Virus record (IMG/VR): IMGVR_UViG_3300031565_000137
Span: 1-39,193 of that record
Reading direction: 5' to 3' (one strand)
Length of the DNA: 39,193 nucleotides
Source of the DNA: a virus
Notes under the pieces: model-generated
Told to the model about the DNA's origin: nothing
What the model saw: the letters and a program-made list of their open reading frames with translations, nothing else
The model's database searches: none
Made by a program: the position numbers and the translations under genes
Part shown: piece after piece, positions 29,851 to 35,766 of the stretch
Numbering within the stretch: position 1 is the stretch's first letter
How the letters are laid out: each line of letters begins with the position of its first letter

Positions 29851-30006
29851 TTATTGCTGCTCGCCAAATATCTGCCTGCGCAGCGCCTCGCGCCTATCTC
29901 GTACCGCCTGCTGCCGCGCCGACAGCCGGCGCTTTGGTTTGCCCGCTAACCAGCGGTTGATCTCACTGCTCAGCCGCCGGGCCTCATCGTCGTCCGTTTT
30001 TGCCAT
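29851..30006 (-). CDS. Small basic helical protein, 51 residues
   Basis: Starts MAKTDDDEARRLSSEINRWL and is basic in its second half (RQQAVRDRREALRRQIFGE). GGGGA is 5 nt before the ATG at 30006. No cysteines or membrane span. It is preceded by a UUCG-loop hairpin and followed by the duplicated hairpin module. Confidence 0.65.
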   Translation of the reverse strand: MAKTDDDEARRLSSEINRWLAGKPKRRLSARQQAVRDRREALRRQIFGEQQ

Positions 30007-30023
30007 TGTATCCCCTTTTCTTT

Positions 30024-30039
30024 GGCGCCCGAAGGCGCC
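30024..30039 (-). promoter_or_regulatory. UUCG-loop hairpin after the clamp-loader-like gene
   Basis: On the transcribed (minus) strand GGCGCC-TTCG-GGCGCC forms a 6-bp GC stem with a C(UUCG)G tetraloop, just after the stop at 30043. No T-tract follows, so RNA stabilisation or processing is more likely than termination. Confidence 0.7.
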
Positions 30040-30042
30040 GCC

Positions 30043-30681
30043 TTAAACCAACATCACGCCACTTTCGATCTTCTGCAACATCGCGCGCAGGTTGTTCCCG
30101 CATTCACGCGCCAACTTGAGATATGCCTCAATCGGTTGCCCGTTCAGATTCTCTTTCACCGCTATGCTGTGCGCCCGCTCCGCAAAAGCTTTTGCCAGGT
30201 CGCGCCGCGCAAGCGGTATTTCAATGCACCTGGACAAGAGCGGGCTTGCATCGTCGCAATCTTCAAACAGTGTGGCTTGCCCATCGCAAGTCGTCGTGAA
30301 GATCACCATTGCATGGCGCGGCAGCCGCTCCAACATGACTAGTAGTTGCCGAATCGTATCCTTGCGCAGCCCGTGCGCCTCGTTGACGATCAACGCGCGG
30401 CCCGGTTTGCCCCAGCCTAGATATTGTAAGCCCCCCTCGATGTCGCGCAGTGATTCCGGGCGCAGGCCCGTTGCATCCAATTCCTGCACGCCCATATCGC
30501 TTGCCACTTCCGCGGCCAACAGGCGCGCGATTGTCGTTTTCCCGGTGCCGCTCTGCCCGCTGATCCAGTACGCGCGCCCGCACAGCCCCCGCGGCCGCAA
30601 GGCGCTGATCTTGGCTATCGCCTTGTCCTGCCCCACCACGTCCGCCCATGTTGCAGGCCGGTATTGTTCGTAAAGCTGCAT
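30043..30681 (-). CDS. Clamp-loader-like AAA+ ATPase
   Basis: The product has 212 residues from ATG 30681 (AGGGG 6 nt upstream). The opening YEQYRPATWADVVGQDKAI is the RFC/DnaX box. Walker A is SGQSGTGKTT (41-50), the Walker B position reads ALIVNEAHGL (97-105) with Asn replacing the usual Asp, and the SRC box is present (150-152). A helical C-terminal domain follows. Phages use such proteins as clamp-loader or helicase-loader-like ATPases. The D-to-N change could lower hydrolysis, or may be normal in this branch. Confidence 0.82.
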   Translation of the reverse strand: MQLYEQYRPATWADVVGQDKAIAKISALRPRGLCGRAYWISGQSGTGKTTIARLLAAEVASDMGVQELDATGLRPESLRDIEGGLQYLGWGKPGRALIVNEAHGLRKDTIRQLLVMLERLPRHAMVIFTTTCDGQATLFEDCDDASPLLSRCIEIPLARRDLAKAFAERAHSIAVKENLNGQPIEAYLKLARECGNNLRAMLQKIESGVMLV

Positions 30682-30725
30682 TTCAATCCCCTTTGTGAAA
30701 CTAAAAGGTATCGTTGCCGTCGATG

Positions 30726-31601
30726 TTAGCACGTGCTATCATCGTTCAAAAGTCCGTTTGTATGGAGTACTTCCAATGCGCGCTCCGTTGCGCCGGATTC
30801 GTCGCTATCATTGCTCTGCGCCTGCCGGAAGTAAGCCGCCCCGCTATCGGGTTCGATTTCTGCGGCACTGCCATAGCCATTGGCCGTGAATGTTTGCGCG
30901 AAGAACTTTGGCATATTCTCAATGCAACCAAACAGTATCCGGCGCAGCATGGCCGGGTGCGAAAGAACAAATGCAAGCCTGTCAGTGTCCATCGGTACGC
31001 CAGGCGCCTTGAGCGCAATCCTGAAATCATATCGCGTGTCATGATCAACGGCCGCGGCAATGGCCGTTACCGCTACTGTACAACCAGCATGCTCCAACGC
31101 TTCAATGCAGGCAAGGATTGCCGCGCCCCGGTTCACAATAGCATCGGCCGGTACGCACCCCATGGCTATCACGTTCACCACGATATCGACGTGCCGCACC
31201 CGCCGCACTTCCGATGCTACAAATTCAAGCATACATTCGGGTTCACCGCTGACATAAGCGCCGATATCAACGCCGGCGCCGGTAACGGCAAGCTCCGTGT
31301 TCATGAACGTGCTAACATGCGGCGCTATTCTGTCATAGATTCTATCGGCAATGGCGCGCATTCGGTTCACCCCGTCTACCCACCCGGTTTGCGTCAAGGC
31401 AACCGCGCCCGCGAAGTCAACGTTTCCGTTCCAATCGCGTGATCCATCTTCCCTGCTTGCGCGCCGCACTGCGCCCGTCGGTTCACTTGCCGCAAACGAT
31501 ACGCATTCCTCAAGGCTATCAAAATCCCGCCTGTAGGTTTCCGGTATTCTCGGCATTGCCGGTATGCTGCTGCGCCGTGTTGATCTTCGTTTACGCTGCA
31601 T
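30726..31601 (-). CDS. Partner of the MoxR-like ATPase (DUF7192/VWA-like), 291 residues
   Basis: Starts MQRKRRSTRRSSIPAMPRIP. Features: the segment FDSLEECVSFA, WNGNVDFAGAVALTQTGWVD, alternating beta/helix (ECMLEFVASEVRRVRHVDIV, TVAVTAIAAA), and a helical C-terminus. 'Large W-G-x-x-(D/S)-x-x-x-A-V-x-L-x-x-x-GW-x-(D/E)-G' is a pattern I link with phage DUF7192 proteins encoded beside AAA+ genes. There is no clear MIDAS (DxSxS). The start at 31601 overlaps the ATPase stop by 11 nt with GGGG 7 nt upstream. Its AAA+ neighbour suggests a chelatase/remodelling-type pair. Confidence 0.6.
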   Translation of the reverse strand: MQRKRRSTRRSSIPAMPRIPETYRRDFDSLEECVSFAASEPTGAVRRASREDGSRDWNGNVDFAGAVALTQTGWVDGVNRMRAIADRIYDRIAPHVSTFMNTELAVTGAGVDIGAYVSGEPECMLEFVASEVRRVRHVDIVVNVIAMGCVPADAIVNRGAAILACIEALEHAGCTVAVTAIAAAVDHDTRYDFRIALKAPGVPMDTDRLAFVLSHPAMLRRILFGCIENMPKFFAQTFTANGYGSAAEIEPDSGAAYFRQAQSNDSDESGATERALEVLHTNGLLNDDSTC

Positions 31602-32658
31602 ACCGCACCCCACTTTCCTGAACCCGCGCCTGTAGCTTGCGCGCCGTATCACTATCCATACCCTTGAAGACAACCGCTTTCGCAACCGCTTCCGCGTCCA
31701 TCCCGGCCGCTAACAGCTTCGCTCCGTTCAGGCTTGCACGAGGCGATATGACAACCTGTAGCTCAAGCTCCGCCGCCGCGTGCCGCACCGCCTGCACAAA
31801 GGCGCCCCATTGCCGATTCGGGCAAATTGCCGTTTCCAATGCCTCATCATACTGCCAGTCAAGGTACGCGTACCTGTCAAGGCTTGCAGCGTCGAGCTGG
31901 TTGCGCCCGACGTACTTCCGATTCGCACCCGTGCCGTACGTGTTTGCGGCCGCTATCAGGCGGAAATCGCCGTGCCGCTTGATCATGCCATCGGGAAAGG
32001 CGCATATGCCGTTTGAAATCGCGGCATTGAGCATACAAAGCACATTGGGGTTTCCGGCGTCGATTTCATCGAGAAGGTAAACCCCGCCGCCTTCGAATGC
32101 CTGCCGGAAGAGACTGCTAACATACCGGCCATTTGCATCCATGTACCCGATCAAATAACTTGCCGTCGTTTGCTGGCATACCGACTGACAGTAGTACGGC
32201 AATGACAGCGCAAGCGCCGCCGATTCCGCCGAGTAGGTTTTCCCGCTTCCGGCAGGCCCCACCATGTATACAGGCACGTCGGCGCCGATCATCTGCAAGA
32301 GCGTATCGAATTGGGCATGCTGCACCCCGACAAGCACGGGCGCTTTCCCCGGCACCCGCACTTCCACCGGCCGCACCGCACCCGCCTGCGCCGCTTGCGC
32401 CTCTTCGCGTGCTATGCGCCGCACCTCATCAACGTCAAGCTCCGGCGTGATATTGAGGTGCGATTGCACCGCGGCCGCTATCACGCTTGCAAGATCGCTG
32501 TTAGCATTGCTGTTAGCAGCAGCTTCCGGCGCCGCGCCCGTTTCAAGCGCCTCCACAAGCGCCGCCTTGCTTGCACCCGCAATCCACAAGCCCGTGCTGA
32601 TGCTGCGCCGCCGCGCTTCGCTCCGCAATTCCGCAACCGTCATTTCTGCATAGTCCAT
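31591..32658 (-). CDS. MoxR/CbbQ-like AAA+ ATPase with SAP-like N-terminus
   Basis: The product has 355 residues from ATG 32658. Residues 6-39 look like a SAP DNA-binding motif (MTVAELRSEARRRSISTGLW, then ASKAALVEAL). Walker A is GPAGSGKT (134-141), Walker B GGVYLLDEIDA (191-201), and a sensor-like segment AAANTYGTGANRKYVGRNQ follows. These match MoxR/CbbQ/NorQ AAA+ proteins, which often work with VWA partners. An ATG at 32721 is only about 5 nt after the predicted transcription start, so 32691 or 32658 is more likely. It heads the leftward operon. Confidence 0.8.
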   Translation of the reverse strand: MDYAEMTVAELRSEARRRSISTGLWIAGASKAALVEALETGAAPEAAANSNANSDLASVIAAAVQSHLNITPELDVDEVRRIAREEAQAAQAGAVRPVEVRVPGKAPVLVGVQHAQFDTLLQMIGADVPVYMVGPAGSGKTYSAESAALALSLPYYCQSVCQQTTASYLIGYMDANGRYVSSLFRQAFEGGGVYLLDEIDAGNPNVLCMLNAAISNGICAFPDGMIKRHGDFRLIAAANTYGTGANRKYVGRNQLDAASLDRYAYLDWQYDEALETAICPNRQWGAFVQAVRHAAAELELQVVISPRASLNGAKLLAAGMDAEAVAKAVVFKGMDSDTARKLQARVQESGVRYAA

Positions 32659-32732
32659 TGCATAACCCCGTGAAACAAGGGCCGCTTGCATCGGGCAAGC
32701 CCCGGTCGGTGCACCCTGCACCCGACAGTATC

Positions 32733-32761
32733 ATTATAAACCATGATCGTGCTGTTGTCAA
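32733..32761 (-). promoter_or_regulatory. Perfect sigma70 promoter for the main leftward operon
   Basis: On the minus strand TTGACA (32761-32756), 17 bp, TATAAT (32738-32733). Transcription should begin near 32726. This is the same consensus pair as at 9109-9137. It serves the AAA+ gene and the genes to its left, down to the 27.47-kb promoter. Confidence 0.9.
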
Positions 32762-32872
32762 CTGTTATTTTCTGAGATTCCCTCAACAATCGTATTTAGC
32801 CACGCCAGCCATAGGGATTAGCGACAAAATAAATCTGCAAATAGACATGAACCGCGTATAATAAGTAGGCTG

Positions 32873-32900
32873 TTTGATGCCCATTTGATGCCCATTTGAT
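32873..32900. repeat. 11-bp tandem repeat, 2.5 copies
   Basis: TTTGATGCCCA occurs at 32873-32883 and 32884-32894, then TTTGAT at 32895-32900. The copies are perfect. Iteron-like, but too few to assign a role. Confidence 0.85.
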
Positions 32901-32989
32901 CGGCAACACAAGCACCCGCTCCGTGACAAGGCACAACATGATAAGACACCGGAGCCGCCCCCAGCTCCATAATGGGACGCAACACCCCG

Positions 32990-33049
32990 TTGTGACTATA
33001 GAGTCAGTTGTGACCTTGGAGTCAGCCATGACCACACAGTCAGTTGTGA
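32990..33049. repeat. 18-bp iterons, 3.3 copies
   Basis: Units at 32990-33007, 33008-33025 and 33026-33043 share TGAC...AGTCAG with an exact 18-bp period; a fourth starts TTGTGA at 33044. Each unit contains TGAC and GTCA as inverted half-sites, so each can be a dyad for a dimeric protein. An 18-bp period is close to two helical turns. Confidence 0.85.
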
Positions 33050-33243
33050 ATAGTTGTCTTCGGTAGAGAGAGGCGGCTACTTCTCTCTTTTGGCGATACA
33101 CGATAGTAGCCTGCTGCGCCGTGTTAGCACGCTCGCCAGCGGCCCTGGAACCGCACCTTCCGCGCCCCGCGCCTGTTATACGCAGTTATTAGAGGCGATA
33201 TAAGCCCCATTTACCCCCCTTTATGCCCTGTTTAGTGCCCAAT

Positions 33244-33273
33244 AACCGCGTATAAGGAGCGTTATACGCGGTT
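33244..33273. promoter_or_regulatory. Operator-like 12-bp inverted repeat
   Basis: AACCGCGTATAA (33244-33255), six bases, TTATACGCGGTT (33262-33273): perfect 12-bp arms. The same 12-mer stands alone at 32850-32861 and 34778-34789, with a one-mismatch copy at 33176-33187. Each site contains a -10-like TATAA, so a bound protein could occlude RNA polymerase. Confidence 0.75.
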
Positions 33274-33506
33274 TCCAGGCATCAATGATCGCACGCGCGC
33301 AGGCGCAGGCAGGCGCGCGCGAGGCACGAAAGCGAGTGCGGGTGCGGGAAACCGGTTCCCTAGGGCCGCGCTCTCGTACTAGCACGACTACCACAATTTT
33401 TCACATCACGAAATAGGGCAGATTAGCCTTTTCCTGTTCTGCAACGTGTTCTTGACAACGTGGCACTGGCACGCATAACTATTCCACAATGTCCTGCATT
33501 TTCAGG

Positions 33507-33535
33507 TTGAATATGGTGGGAACATGGTGTATAAT
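33507..33535 (+). promoter_or_regulatory. Rightward promoter TTGAAT-N17-TATAAT
   Basis: TTGAAT (33507-33512), 17 bp, TATAAT (33530-33535). The start is expected near 33542, giving an 84-nt leader before ATG 33626. The -10 is perfect and the -35 matches 4 of 6. Confidence 0.8.
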
Positions 33536-33553
33536 TAGCACATCGGTGCCCTT

Positions 33554-33621
33554 CGCGCGGCTGCGGGTCTTGCTAACCCGCCAGCTTCCTGCCGCGCGGG
33601 GGGTGCATTTTGAGAGGAAGC
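33554..33621 (+). promoter_or_regulatory. Structured 5' leader with SD-complementary segment
   Basis: CGCGCGGC (33554-33561) pairs perfectly with GCCGCGCG (33591-33598). A nested GCGGGT/ACCCGC stem (33563-33568 with 33576-33581) has a 7-nt loop. Between the inner and outer 3' arms lies GCTTCCT (33584-33590), the exact complement of AGGAAGC (33615-33621), which overlaps the SD of the 33626 gene. A pseudoknot or alternative pairing could hide the ribosome site. Confidence 0.6.
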
Positions 33622-33625
33622 CAGT

Positions 33626-34177
33626 ATGTATCTGAAAATAGGACTGAAGGTTCTGAAATGGGGGCCGGTGAACAAAAACGGCCACTGGTATAGGTTCACG
33701 CCAACCGCCAAGATCGCCTACTCTCTTCTTCAACGCTACCAGCATTTTACTCCGGGACAGGTATTTCCGTCGGCGCAGCACTTAGCCGAGGAGATGGGTG
33801 CCAAGAGGCTGACTGTTCAACTTGCCTTGGAGGTACTCGAGCACACGGGGCGGATCGGGAGGTCGGCGCATGGGCGGGGGCTGTGCTGTCAGGTGCCGGA
33901 TTTTGGCGAGCGGGAGTACATCATGATCCCGGACGAGGTATTGCGGGACGGGGGGGTGCCGTCGGGGTGCAAGTTGATGTATGGGTGTGCGTTGAGCTTG
34001 GAAAGGACATCGAAGACCGGGAAGAGTGAGGCGGTGGGGATAGGGGTGTTGTGCGATATGGTTGGTATTTCGTTGAGGGCGGGGAAACGATATCGGGTGT
34101 TGATGGAGGATCGGGGGTTGTGGATGGTGGGTGGGCGCGGGGGTTCGGAACTGGTTTTTACGTGCCATTTCAGGTAG
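33626..34177 (+). CDS. Winged-helix DNA-binding protein (regulator or replication initiator)
   Basis: The product has 183 residues, with GAGG about 8 nt before the ATG. Residues 22-75 contain ITAK-like RFTPTAKIAYSLLQRY, then FPSAQHLAEEMGAKRLTVQL and ALEVLEHTGRIGR, a GntR/DnaD-like winged helix-turn-helix. The second half (IPDEVLRDGGVPSGCKLMYG, then CDMVGISLRAGKRYRVLMED) looks like a second winged helix typical of phage replication proteins. It is the first rightward gene, adjacent to the iteron region, so it may be an initiator or the switch regulator. The last 80 codons are extremely G-rich. Confidence 0.65.
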   Translation: MYLKIGLKVLKWGPVNKNGHWYRFTPTAKIAYSLLQRYQHFTPGQVFPSAQHLAEEMGAKRLTVQLALEVLEHTGRIGRSAHGRGLCCQVPDFGEREYIMIPDEVLRDGGVPSGCKLMYGCALSLERTSKTGKSEAVGIGVLCDMVGISLRAGKRYRVLMEDRGLWMVGGRGGSELVFTCHFR

Positions 34178-34191
34178 TCCGAAAAGGGGTT

Positions 34192-34243
34192 CCAGTGCCA
34201 AAAACATACAGGTCGGGGGTGCTGACCAGTGCCAAAAACATAC
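34192..34243. repeat. Two 18-bp direct repeats, 34-bp period
   Basis: CCAGTGCCAAAAACATAC is repeated exactly at 34192-34209 and 34226-34243, with a 16-bp spacer. Two copies only, so not a CRISPR array. Likely paired protein-binding sites or a duplication scar. Confidence 0.85.
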
Positions 34244-34280
34244 TCTAATGTAACCATGTATGATAAGAGGATGTGAATTT

Positions 34281-34348
34281 GGTGCCGACTAGGAAGTCGG
34301 CGCCTACCCCTTGTTCGGGTTTCGCGGACTCAACCCGCAAACAAGGGG
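34281..34348 (+). promoter_or_regulatory. Two strong consecutive hairpins
   Basis: Hairpin 1: GGTGCCGACT (34281-34290), loop AGGA, AGTCGGCGCC (34295-34304), 10 bp with one wobble. Hairpin 2: CCCCTTGTT plus CGGGTT (34307-34321), 10-nt loop, AACCCG (34332-34337), 2-nt bulge, AACAAGGGG (34340-34348), so 15 bp. No T-tract follows either, so they are not simple terminators. Confidence 0.7.
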
Positions 34349-34541
34349 CTGATGGACACCTCTTTCGTACAGGCTCTTTCGGAGAGAGTCAAGGTGCGCA
34401 CATGAGTACGGGGTGTGGGTCTGGACGGATGGATGGATGAGGGATGAGATGAGAATTGGTATTGGTATTGGGGGCAACCGGGGAAACAATTACCGGCGGG
34501 TGAAGTAAAGAGTGGCCCAGCGGGGCAGAAAGGACAGAGCG

Positions 34542-34718
34542 ATGACCGACAGGACAAAAGACGCGACAAACAAAGTGAAAGGGCACAAGTTGCCGGCGGA
34601 CTATCCGTGTGTGCTGTGCGGGATGAAGACGACGGGGCGCTGGTGGGACGGGGATGGGAATCGGGTGGCGTTGTGCGAGGATTGCTGTCAGGGGGTGGTG
34701 CGGTCGAAGGTTTTGTGA
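34542..34718 (+). CDS. Zinc-ribbon protein, 58 residues
   Basis: Starts MTDRTKDATNKVKGHKLPAD, then C-V-L-C-G near residue 23 and C-E-D-C-C near 45, a four-cysteine ribbon around R-W-W-D-G-D-G-N. AAAGGA is 7 nt before ATG 34542; an ATG ten codons earlier is not supported. Function unknown. Confidence 0.72.
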   Translation: MTDRTKDATNKVKGHKLPADYPCVLCGMKTTGRWWDGDGNRVALCEDCCQGVVRSKVL

Positions 34719-34777
34719 GGCATGAAGAGAGCTAGGCAAAGGGAATCTGGGAAACGAGGGTGCGGTGGGTGTGCGTA

Positions 34778-34798
34778 TTATACGCGGTTTGTGGATAA
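34778..34798. promoter_or_regulatory. 12-bp operator copy next to a DnaA-box match
   Basis: TTATACGCGGTT (34778-34789) matches the arms of the 33244-33273 palindrome exactly. TGTGGATAA (34790-34798) immediately follows, the exact complement of the DnaA box TTATCCACA. They lie 20-40 nt before the start at 34818. A single DnaA box can occur by chance. Confidence 0.55.
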
Positions 34799-34817
34799 CT
34801 TCAGAAAGGGCAAGACG

Positions 34818-35105
34818 ATGGACAACAAAGCGGTAGTAGGTCGAACGCAGATCAGGTGGCGGGTATCGCCGGGGGATAGTTCCGGGGTTGCGTGGGAGCG
34901 GTTCGCGCCGGACATTCGGCGTGCTATCGAGCAGGCGTATGCGAGTGTGAACGCGCAGTGCAGTGCGCATGAGGTCAGGATTACGGTAGAAGACTTGTTG
35001 ATCGGGATAGGCGGGGACGAGAAGCCGGACGGCAGTGGCCTCAAATGCGTGGAGTATCGGGACACGTTCATTCGGGGTGTTGGCACGGGGCTGCTGCTGG
35101 GATAG
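34818..35105 (+). CDS. Hypothetical protein, 95 residues
   Basis: Starts MDNKAVVGRTQIRWRVSPGD, then an acidic/helical part (FAPDIRRAIEQAYASVNAQC) and EVRITVEDLLIGIGGDEKPD, ending GTGLLLG. AAAGGG is 7 nt before ATG 34818. An ATG at 34722 in the same frame would add 32 Cys/Gly-rich residues, but the operator-like site lies inside that extension. No domain recognised. Confidence 0.65.
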   Translation: MDNKAVVGRTQIRWRVSPGDSSGVAWERFAPDIRRAIEQAYASVNAQCSAHEVRITVEDLLIGIGGDEKPDGSGLKCVEYRDTFIRGVGTGLLLG

Positions 35106-35351
35106 TTCGCTTAGGCTGGCTAGGGGGATTACGCGGGCCGCTCTTCGGGGTGGCCTTGCTTATTTCGTCGGGGTCTCTTCGGGCTATCCTTGGACTAAAA
35201 GCGAATCGGAACGCCTCTGGGTGCCCTGTACCGCCGTTAAAAACGATGCTGCGTGGCCGGGGGGCTGTCAAGTGGCGGGAATATGTCGGTGCGGAAACGG
35301 GGCATGTCCAAACAAATCCACTAAATATGTTGTGTTTTCTGAACATTCCGC
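35106..35351 (+). other. Intergenic region with no supported gene
   Basis: About 246 bp. Two overlapping open frames run through it, but neither has an SD and both begin inside the preceding gene. A weak GGCC hairpin lies near 35139-35155. It ends at the 35352 promoter. Confidence 0.55.
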
Positions 35352-35380
35352 TTGACTTTGGTGGGAAAGCGGAGTATACT
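35352..35380 (+). promoter_or_regulatory. Rightward promoter TTGACT-N17-TATACT
   Basis: TTGACT (35352-35357), 17 bp, TATACT (35375-35380). It shares GCTTGACTTTGG, GGGA and TATACTT with the leftward promoter at 27466-27494. Start expected near 35387, about 20 nt before ATG 35407. It would drive the packaging operon. Confidence 0.87.
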
Positions 35381-35406
35381 TCTCGTAGAGGGAAGTGGAG
35401 AAGCGA

Positions 35407-35766
35407 ATGATTGCCGAAATTGACATGGAACTATTCCTTGGCAACGGCTACCGGCTTGTGCATTGGTATAAGCCTGATGGCAGTACTTGGGCGGTGATAG
35501 CGCCACCACAGGATGTTGTTGCCACAACGAAGCATTTCACGGTTCTGGGCGAGTCTGAGGCGCGGGCATGGGCGGAGAAGGTGATAGTCGATCTGGGCTT
35601 GGCCGACAGAGTTGCCAAGTGGGTGAAAACCGCAGAGCTCTTGTGCGACCTTTGCGACGCCCAGGATTGCGATCTCTACACTTGGCACGTGGCCGGCAAC
35701 GATTTGGACTTGTGCCTGAGTTGCTACCGAAAGGTAGCTCGTGCGGCGATAGGATCAACGGCATGA
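35407..35766 (+). CDS. Treble-clef zinc-type protein, 119 residues
   Basis: ATG 35407 has GTGGAG 6 nt upstream; a GTG four codons earlier is inferior. Residues 1-75 are mixed alpha/beta (YRLVHWYKPDGSTWAVIAPP). The C-terminal part has C-D-L-C-D-A-Q-D-C and L-D-L-C-L-S-C-Y, a treble-clef-like site. First gene after the 35.36-kb promoter; ATGA overlap with the next gene. Family unknown. Confidence 0.7.
   Translation: MIAEIDMELFLGNGYRLVHWYKPDGSTWAVIAPPQDVVATTKHFTVLGESEARAWAEKVIVDLGLADRVAKWVKTAELLCDLCDAQDCDLYTWHVAGNDLDLCLSCYRKVARAAIGSTA

Larger units (their letters stand above)
32762..33506. other. Divergent intergenic control region, candidate origin
   Basis: About 745 bp with no supported gene. 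It contains 11-bp direct repeats (32873-32900), 18-bp iterons (32990-33049), copies of a 12-bp palindromic half-site (32850-32861, 33176-33187, 33244-33273), a GGAGC-N8-GCTCC hairpin (32951-32968), and an AGAGAGA-N10-TCTCTCT hairpin followed by T4 (33066-33091). The GC-rich block 33285-33360 is dominated by CGCG/GCAGG repeats. The region is flanked by divergent promoters and adjoins a winged-helix gene. Repeat density suggests a replication origin and/or operator region. Confidence 0.6.
34178..34541 (+). other. Structured intergenic region, no gene seen
   Basis: 364 bp without a supported ORF. It holds two 18-bp direct repeats (34192-34209, 34226-34243), a 10-bp hairpin (34281-34304), a nested hairpin (34307-34348), a CTCTT-TCG-GAGAG hairpin near 34375-34388, and GGAT/TTGGTA low-complexity tracts (34420-34480). 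Candidate non-coding RNA or regulatory block. I see no promoter with a convincing -35. Confidence 0.6.

Noticed and set aside
30727-30738. Perfect palindrome TAGCACGTGCTA at the junction of two leftward genes
   Set aside because: Zero-loop 12-bp palindrome without further copies or T-tract. It may be chance in GC-rich DNA.
32796-33101. 101-codon minus-strand ORF across the control region
   Set aside because: It encodes the iterons as low-complexity repeats, has no convincing SD and lies within the divergent regulatory DNA.
33455-33476. TTGACA with a CATAAC -10 before the rightward promoter
   Set aside because: The -10 matches only 4 of 6 and the 16-bp spacer is inferior to the nearby TTGAAT-N17-TATAAT, so I do not list it separately.
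33479-33781. 100-codon minus-strand ORF over the 33.5-kb promoter
   Set aside because: It overlaps the rightward promoter, leader and winged-helix gene, and has no SD. A shadow frame.
34192-34243. CRISPR-like repeat pair
   Set aside because: Only two copies with a 16-bp spacer. No array, leader or cas gene.
34722-34817. Extended N-terminus for the 34818 gene
   Set aside because: The upstream ATG has GAGG only 1 nt away, and the extension covers the operator and DnaA-box match. ATG 34818 has a well-spaced SD.
35035-35410. Two plus-strand ORFs of 106 and 121 codons in the 35.1-35.4 kb gap
   Set aside because: Both begin within the preceding gene without SD and run through the 35352-35380 promoter.
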